Source of the DNA: Ensifer adhaerens
GTDB lineage: Bacteria; Pseudomonadota; Alphaproteobacteria; Rhizobiales; Rhizobiaceae
DNA length: 64,000 nt
Direction: 5' to 3'
NCBI RefSeq assembly: GCF_002940685.1
Contig: NZ_PNFP01000015.1
Span: 1-64,000, forward strand
A model generated the notes under the pieces. That model was not told the origin of the DNA and did not search any database. It saw only the letters and a list, made by a program, of their open reading frames with translations. Positions 58,746 to 64,000 of the stretch are shown piece by piece (within the stretch, counting starts at the first letter, position 1; each line of letters opens with the position of its first letter). Position numbers and translations under genes: made by a program.

Positions 58746-59882
58746 GTGATCATACAAGCATTTCTTCGCTGGGTGGAAACGGCGAGAACCGGCGAGCGCA
58801 TGCGCGCCGCCAGCGCGCTTGCCCGCGCCTATGTCGACGCCCAGTTGAATGGGCTTGATCGTCGCGCCGCCGAAATGGCCATGACATTCCTGCTGGATGA
58901 CCCGTCGCCGAAGGTTCGCCATGCGCTGGCCGAGGCGCTTTGCGGCTGTTCGTCCGTGCCGCGCGCCATCATTCTTGGTCTCGCCGCGGACCAGCCCGAA
59001 ATCGCCTATCTCATCGTCTCGCATTCGCCTGTGCTCACCGACGGCGACCTGGTCGATCTCGCCGCGCGGGGAACACTCGAGACCCGGGCACTGATTGCGG
59101 CACGCGGTTTCGTCTCGCGTGCGGTCGCCGCCGCGATCGCCGAAATCGGCGATGAAGACGAAATGCTGATCCTCTTGGAAAATCCCGGCGCTCACCTGTC
59201 ACGCCGTTCGCTGAAGCGTATTGCCGAGCGTCTTGGGCATTCCGCGGCGGTCCGCGACCTGCTTCTGGCGCGCAGCGACTTGCCGGGCGAGGCGCGCCAC
59301 GCGCTTGTCGAAGAGGTCGGGGCGGCGCTTGCCGCCTTCGGCCTCGTGCAGGTGACGATTGGAGAAGCCCGCGTGCGGCGGGTCACCCGTGACGCCTGCG
59401 ATACGGCCGCCTTGGGCATGGTCGGAGCGATGGCGGTCGATGAACTGCCTGACCTCGTCACGCATCTGCGCGAGACCGGCCGGCTGACGCCCGCCTTCCT
59501 GCTGCATGCGCTCGTGACCGGCCGCGCCGAGTTCTTCTCGGCCGTGATCGTCGATCTCTCGGGCGTCGGCGAAAAGCGCGTGCGCTCCATCCTGTCCGGG
59601 GGGCGCATTCACTCCATCCGGGCGTTGTTCGAAAGCGCAGGGCTCGGCCGCGATGTCAGCGAGACCTTTGCGACGGCCGTGCTTCTGTGGCGCCAGGACG
59701 GGGCGGGGGCGACTGACGGCCACGCGACGGTTTCGGCCGAACTGCTTGCGCGCCTGCGGTGCAGAGGGGCGATGTCTCCGGCCGACGCCGCCATGATCGA
59801 TCTGCTCGAGCGCCTGGCATTTGCCGAGGAGCGCCAGTCCGCCCGCGACTACGCGGAACTTGCGGCACGCCAGGCCGCCTGA
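58746..59882 (+). CDS. DUF2336 family protein (GTG start)
   Basis: The 378-aa all-helical protein has HEAT-like repeats in the first half (AEMAMTFLLDDPSPKVRHALAEAL, RALIAARGFVSRAVAAAIAE). These match DUF2336, common in alphaproteobacteria. Function unknown; repeat proteins of this kind usually bind other proteins. GTG start at 58746. Confidence 0.82.
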   Translation: MIIQAFLRWVETARTGERMRAASALARAYVDAQLNGLDRRAAEMAMTFLLDDPSPKVRHALAEALCGCSSVPRAIILGLAADQPEIAYLIVSHSPVLTDGDLVDLAARGTLETRALIAARGFVSRAVAAAIAEIGDEDEMLILLENPGAHLSRRSLKRIAERLGHSAAVRDLLLARSDLPGEARHALVEEVGAALAAFGLVQVTIGEARVRRVTRDACDTAALGMVGAMAVDELPDLVTHLRETGRLTPAFLLHALVTGRAEFFSAVIVDLSGVGEKRVRSILSGGRIHSIRALFESAGLGRDVSETFATAVLLWRQDGAGATDGHATVSAELLARLRCRGAMSPADAAMIDLLERLAFAEERQSARDYAELAARQAA

Positions 59883-60086
59883 GCGCGCGCTGGCAAGTGG
59901 CCGCAGCCCGGATATCCGAATCTCACACGACCGCGAAGCCCTTGCGGCACGGCTCGTTCAACACCAGCGTTTCCGACGACAAGGCGCGGCGCGTGCGCGT
60001 GGCAGCCGAGTTCCGCCGATGAGGCCGTCGTCGCCTCGGCGGACGGCCCGGTTTTCCGCTGGCCTCGTTTGAGGCATGCTGACGCG

Positions 60087-60500
60087 TCAGTCGGTAAAGC
60101 GGCGCGCGACCCAGGAATAGCCATCTTCGACGTAGCGCACCGGCTTGGTGACGATGGTCTTGAGCTTTTCCCGATCGGGGATCGCACCCGACAGGAAAGC
60201 CAGCGTGCGTTTCGGCAATCCTTGCTCGGGTTCCGGCCCTGTCGCCTGGTCGGGCAGCGTCTGGTTCTGCTGGGAGCCCGGTGGCGGTGTAGGGATCTCC
60301 GCGACGCTCGGGCTCGAGGTCTCGCAAACCGCGACGACGACCGGATAGTTCGCATTGGAGAACTTTGGCAATTGCGCGTTCGAATCCGTGTCGCACTGCG
60401 CGATCGATGGCCAACTGCCGTTGACCGTCGAGATGTACTGGCATTGGCTGACGTCGTGGTCGCAGCCGAGAATGGTCATGACTATCAGCGCCGCTTGCAT
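60087..60500 (-). CDS. Hypothetical secreted protein or lipoprotein
   Basis: The 137-aa protein has a short hydrophobic N-terminus (MQAALIVMTILGC) with a lipobox-like ILGC (Cys13) and three further Cys. A Pro/Gln/Thr-rich middle (TPPPGSQQNQTLPDQATGPE) precedes a basic C-terminus. The family is not recognised. Coding is supported by composition and the signal-like start. Confidence 0.6.
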   Translation of the reverse strand: MQAALIVMTILGCDHDVSQCQYISTVNGSWPSIAQCDTDSNAQLPKFSNANYPVVVAVCETSSPSVAEIPTPPPGSQQNQTLPDQATGPEPEQGLPKRTLAFLSGAIPDREKLKTIVTKPVRYVEDGYSWVARRFTD

Positions 60501-60682
60501 CGGGTTTCCATCGTCTTTTGAGGTTGTGGCCGATCAACCTATGCCTGCATGATTCTCCTCGAAATAGGGCAATGTTGCCGGTGGCGCGGAACAATTTGTT
60601 TCAGCCTGTTAGGCGGATTGATGGGGCGGCACGCGCGCCTGCGTCATTTGACGTATTGGTCTGGCCGTGCGCGGGCGGTAGT

Positions 60683-60704
60683 TTGAGGCAAAGCCATGCC
60701 TCAA
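60683..60704 (+). other. Hairpin before the GNAT gene
   Basis: A perfect 8-bp stem TTGAGGCA/TGCCTCAA with a 6-base loop ends six bases before the AGGAGG site of the downstream gene. It may be an operator or affect translation. Confidence 0.45.
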
Positions 60705-60721
60705 GGAAAAGGAGGAACCGA

Positions 60722-61192
60722 TTGCCTGTCGTAACCATCGCCCTGGAGACGCCGCGCCAAGCCCAGGTCGCGCGTCTGCTGGAACTCTCCGACGCCTATG
60801 CCGCTTCGCTCTATCCCGCCGAAAGCAATCACATGGTCGATCTGCCGACCCTGGAAAAGCAGGAGGTGTCGTTCTTCGTCGCCAGGCGTGATGGCGATGT
60901 CGTCGGTTGCTGCGCGCTGGTGGATGCGGGTGACGGAACGGCGGAAATCAAGCGCATGTTCGTCGATCCGGAAGCGAGGGGGCTGCGGGTCGGAAAGCTG
61001 CTGTTGCAGGCGCTGGAGGCGCGCGCGACACAACTCGGATTGGCGGCAATCCGCCTCGAAACCGGTATCTACCAGCCCGAGGCGATCGGCCTTTACAATG
61101 CTGCGGGATATGCCGAACGGCCGCCTTTCGCAGATTACCAGCCGGACCCGCTCAGTCTTTTCATGGAAAAGACCGTTCGCGCGGCTGCCTGA
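60722..61192 (+). CDS. GNAT-family N-acetyltransferase (TTG start)
   Basis: The 156-aa acetyltransferase has the acetyl-CoA-binding motif EIKRMFVDPEARGLRVGKLL (about residues 75-94). It closes with LYNAAGYAERPPF. The start is the TTG at 60722: AAGGAGG stands six bases upstream and there is no ATG near; the frame open to 60518 has no coding character there. Substrate unknown. Confidence 0.88.
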   Translation: MPVVTIALETPRQAQVARLLELSDAYAASLYPAESNHMVDLPTLEKQEVSFFVARRDGDVVGCCALVDAGDGTAEIKRMFVDPEARGLRVGKLLLQALEARATQLGLAAIRLETGIYQPEAIGLYNAAGYAERPPFADYQPDPLSLFMEKTVRAAA

Positions 61193-61308
61193 GCCGGGCC
61201 AGCCGGCAAGCTCCGTAAACGGAAACGGCAGCCTTTGGGCCGCCGCTTTTGTTCGAACGTTCGCAGGCGTGACGGCGGGCGGAAAGCCGCCCTGCTCGTC
61301 GCTCAGGC

Positions 61309-63369
61309 TCAGATATCAAGGTTTTCCGCGAAGACCGCGCGCTCCTGGATGAAGCGGAAGCGCGCGTCGGCCTTCGTGCCCATCAGGTTGTCCACCGCCT
61401 CGCGCGTGCCCTCGAAATCGACGTCGTCGATCTCGACCTTCAGCAGCGTGCGGAACTTCGGGTCCATCGTCGTTTCCTTGAGCTGCGCCGGCAGCATCTC
61501 GCCGAGACCCTTGAACCGGCCGATCTCGACCTTGCCACGACCGGCAAACTCGGTCCGCATGAGCTCTTCGCGATGCGCGTCGTCGCGGGCATAGAGCGTC
61601 TTTGAGCCCTGGCTGATGCGATAGAGCGGGGGAACGGCGAGATAGAGATGGCCGCCGCGGATCAGTTCGGGCATCTCCTGGTAGAAGAACGTGATCAGCA
61701 GCGAAGCGATATGCGCGCCGTCGACGTCGGCGTCGGTCATGACGACGATGCGTTCGTAGCGCAGATCCTCTTCGCGGTACTTGCTGCGGGTGCCGCAGCC
61801 GAGCGCCTGGATCAGGTCGGCGATCTGCTGGTTGGCGCCGAGCTTTTCCCGGCCCGCACTCGCGACGTTGAGGATCTTGCCGCGCAAGGGAAGGATCGCC
61901 TGGTTGGCGCGGTTGCGCGCCTGCTTGGCCGAGCCGCCTGCCGAGTCCCCTTCGACGATGAAGAGTTCGGCGCCCTCGGCGGTGTTCTGCGAGCAGTCGG
62001 CAAGCTTGCCGGGCAGCCGCAGCTTGCGCACGGCGGTCTTGCGGTTGACTTCCTTTTCTTTGCGCCGGCGCACGCGTTCTTCGGCGCGCTCGACCACCCA
62101 GTCGAGCAGCTTGTCGGCCTCTACCGGGTTATCGGTGAGGTAATGGTCGAAGGGGTCGCGCAGCGCGTTTTCGACAATCCGCTGGGCCTCGACCGTCGCA
62201 AGCTTGTCCTTCGTCTGGCCGACGAATTCGGGCTCGCGGATGAAGACCGAGAGCATGCCGGCTGCCGAGATCATCACGTCGTCCGTGGTGATGATCGCCG
62301 CGCGCTTGTTCTGCTTCAGTTCGGCGTAGTTCTTCAGGCCCTTCGTCAGCGCGATGCGGAAACCCGCCTCGTGCGTGCCGCCTTCGGGCGTCGGGATGGT
62401 ATTGCAGTAGGAGTGGACCTGCTGGTCGCCGCCGTACCAGGTGACCGCCCATTCGAGCGAGCCATGGCCATTGGCCTTCTCCGACTTGCCGGCGAAGATT
62501 TCGCGGGTGACGGTGAACTCCTTGCCGAGCGTTGCGGCGAGATAATCCTTGAGGCCGCCCGGGAAGTGGAAGACGGCTCTGTCCGGGATCTCCGAGCCTT
62601 CCTGCAGCAACGACGGATCGCAGGACCAGCGGATTTCGACGCCGCCGAAGAGGTAGGCCTTGGAGCGCGCCATGCGGAACAGCCGGCCGGGCTCGAAATG
62701 CGCATGCGGCCCGAAAATGTCCGGGTCCGGATGGAAGCGAACGCGGGTGCCGCGACGGTTGTGCACGTCGCCGAGCTCCTCAAGCCCGCCCTGCGGAATG
62801 CCGCGGGAGAAGCGCTGGCGGTAGAGCTTGCGGTTGCGGGCGACCTCGACTTCGAGCGCATCGGAAAGCGCGTTGACGACCGAGACGCCGACGCCGTGCA
62901 GGCCGCCCGAGGTCTCGTAGGCCTTGCCGTCGAACTTGCCGCCGGCATGAAGTACGGTCATGACGACTTCGAGCGTCGACTTGCCCGGGAATTTTGGATG
63001 GTTCTCGACCGGGATGCCGCGACCGTTGTCGGTGACGGTCAGGAAGCCCTCGGCATCGAGATTGACCTCGATGAAGTTCGCATGGCCGGCGACCGCTTCG
63101 TCCATCGAGTTGTCGATGACTTCGGCAAAGAGGTGGTGCAGCGCCTTTTCATCGGTGCCGCCGATATACATGCCCGGGCGACGGCGAACCGGCTCAAGGC
63201 CTTCGAGCACCTCGATCGCCGATGCATCGTAATCGCTGCCGTCGCTGCCTTTCGGGGCAGGGCGCGGTTCTTCGCGCGCGACAGGCGCCGCGGGCACGGC
63301 CGGCTTGGCGCTCGGCTGTACGGGCTTCGGTTGCTCGGGCATTGAGAAGAGGTCGCTGTTGTCGTCCAT
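61309..63369 (-). CDS. parE: DNA topoisomerase IV subunit B
   Basis: The 686-aa type II topoisomerase subunit has a GHKL ATPase domain (EVIDNSMDEAVAG, DNGRGIPVENH, GGLHGVGVSVVNALS), a transducer domain and a TOPRIM domain (EGDSAGGSAKQARNR, DADVDGAHI). The C-terminus RFKGLGEMLPAQL and overall layout fit ParE more than GyrB, which usually carries a different insert pattern. Start MDDNSDLFSMPEQ at 63369; a Pro/Ala-rich N-terminal 40 residues precede the domain. Confidence 0.92.
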   Translation of the reverse strand: MDDNSDLFSMPEQPKPVQPSAKPAVPAAPVAREEPRPAPKGSDGSDYDASAIEVLEGLEPVRRRPGMYIGGTDEKALHHLFAEVIDNSMDEAVAGHANFIEVNLDAEGFLTVTDNGRGIPVENHPKFPGKSTLEVVMTVLHAGGKFDGKAYETSGGLHGVGVSVVNALSDALEVEVARNRKLYRQRFSRGIPQGGLEELGDVHNRRGTRVRFHPDPDIFGPHAHFEPGRLFRMARSKAYLFGGVEIRWSCDPSLLQEGSEIPDRAVFHFPGGLKDYLAATLGKEFTVTREIFAGKSEKANGHGSLEWAVTWYGGDQQVHSYCNTIPTPEGGTHEAGFRIALTKGLKNYAELKQNKRAAIITTDDVMISAAGMLSVFIREPEFVGQTKDKLATVEAQRIVENALRDPFDHYLTDNPVEADKLLDWVVERAEERVRRRKEKEVNRKTAVRKLRLPGKLADCSQNTAEGAELFIVEGDSAGGSAKQARNRANQAILPLRGKILNVASAGREKLGANQQIADLIQALGCGTRSKYREEDLRYERIVVMTDADVDGAHIASLLITFFYQEMPELIRGGHLYLAVPPLYRISQGSKTLYARDDAHREELMRTEFAGRGKVEIGRFKGLGEMLPAQLKETTMDPKFRTLLKVEIDDVDFEGTREAVDNLMGTKADARFRFIQERAVFAENLDI

Positions 63370-63618
63370 GGGGCCGTTCGGATCGTTCCTGTCGTTCGGG
63401 AGTGCTTGAGGCCATAGCAAGCCCCAGGCTTTGCCGCCATCCCCCGGCGGTCGAATCACCTGAATTCTGCCAGACTCTCACAGGATACGCGAACAAAAGG
63501 AGAATTTTCTGGCGTCGGCCGCCGCCGTTCTTTCCCCGTGCGGCCGTATTGCAGGCCGAAGTGTTGCTTTGGGGAACGGCCAATGGCAAGGCTTGCAGGA
63601 TAAGAGGGAGCCCGTCAT

Positions 63619-64000
63619 TTGGCCGTGTCCACAACTGTTTTTCCGTTTCGCGCCGGCCTGTTCGCGCTGGCCTTGGCAATCGCCGCTTGGCCGGCGCAGG
63701 CTCAGGCACTGAAGCCTTACAAGGACGAGCTGTTCTCCTACGCCAAGGTGCTGGGCGAGGAGGACGGCGGAGACGACCTGACGGTCGATTATCAGGAACT
63801 GCGGGATATCAACGAGCGCGACGAAATTCCCGAGCGCCGGGTGAAGCGCGCCTATGTCTCGCTCGGCGTCAAGAGCGAACAGGTCAATGAAACGCTCGAT
63901 ATCGGCGGCCGTGCGCTTGACGTGACGCGCGTCGGTCCTGACCGCGGCGCCGGCTTCTCGGTCATCTTCATTCACGGCCGCGGTGGCGATCGCCGGCTTG
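63619..64000 (+). CDS. Alpha/beta hydrolase, 5' end only
   Basis: The frame runs off the end of the window. It encodes a signal peptide (FRAGLFALALAIAAWPAQA) followed by a soluble domain ending at SVIFIHGRGGDRRL, the HG oxyanion-type motif of alpha/beta hydrolases. The start is either TTG 63619 (GGGAG eight bases upstream) or GTG 63625; TTG fits the spacing better. Substrate unknown. Confidence 0.75.
   Translation, partial: MAVSTTVFPFRAGLFALALAIAAWPAQAQALKPYKDELFSYAKVLGEEDGGDDLTVDYQELRDINERDEIPERRVKRAYVSLGVKSEQVNETLDIGGRALDVTRVGPDRGAGFSVIFIHGRGGDRRL

Overview
This window is chromosomal DNA from an alphaproteobacterium, most likely a Rhizobiaceae member close to Sinorhizobium/Ensifer. The signs are high GC with strong third-position bias, the tuf-S10-spc-alpha ribosomal order with secY-adk inside it, an Atp12-type F1-ATPase chaperone gene, a two-gene glutathione-dependent formaldehyde pathway, and many families typical of rhizobia (DUF1489, DUF1345, DUF2336, the PAS_5 family, tandem PilZ). 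I see no transposase, integrase, phage gene or CRISPR array. The window reads as core chromosome, not an island.

Region 1 (1-15200, all +). The 3' end of tuf is followed by the ribosomal protein supercluster: rpsJ-rplC-rplD-rplW-rplB-rpsS-rplV-rpsC-rplP-rpmC-rpsQ, rplN-rplX-rplE-rpsN-rpsH-rplF-rplR-rpsE-rpmD-rplO, secY-adk, rpsM, rpsK-rpoA-rplQ. Several terminator-like hairpins sit inside the cluster (after rpsQ, rplR, rplO and rpsM). It may therefore be several transcription units or be attenuated internally.

Region 2 (15200-29600). This holds periplasmic protein quality control (MsrPQ methionine sulfoxide reductase, a Do-type protease), the replication-recombination ATPase RarA, and a guanidinium exporter gene (sugE/gdx). 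A clear two-hairpin guanidine-II (mini-ykkC) riboswitch lies directly upstream of sugE. A long minus-strand run follows (in transcription order: XRE regulator, formaldehyde dehydrogenase, DUF188, DUF1345, S-formylglutathione hydrolase, CrcB, RluC-type pseudouridine synthase, HAD phosphatase, ATP12). Then come an EamA permease and lipB.

Region 3 (29600-37700). It carries two identical tRNA-Leu(GAG) genes, each with its own promoter and terminator, and a serine beta-lactamase-like hydrolase broken by a one-base frameshift. After these come a small lipoprotein, a peptide-deformylase-like protein lacking metal ligands, MgtE, a MerR regulator, several membrane proteins and a 33-residue membrane microprotein.

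Region 4 (37700-48900). This contains L-serine dehydratase, a D,D-carboxypeptidase with a SPOR domain, and a minus-strand group (LapG-like cysteine peptidase, tandem PilZ protein, PAS_5 protein) suggestive of c-di-GMP-linked surface control. A structured intergenic segment ending in a strong plus-strand terminator is a possible small RNA or attenuator. Rhomboid protease, a CBS protein and a patatin-like lipase follow.

Region 5 (48900-64000). hisI and folE diverge from an IscU-like/YidD/DUF2267/DUF1697 string. Then come thrS, an acyltransferase, flavin enzymes, DUF2336, a GNAT enzyme with a TTG start, parE and the 5' end of an alpha/beta hydrolase gene.

I found no wholly new multi-gene system. 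The items most worth a second look are the candidate structured RNA at 46061-46187, the guanidine-II riboswitch, the degenerate deformylase, the 33-residue protein, the duplicated tRNA unit and the internal hairpins of the ribosomal cluster. All functional statements come from motif reading by eye; no database search or computation was run.
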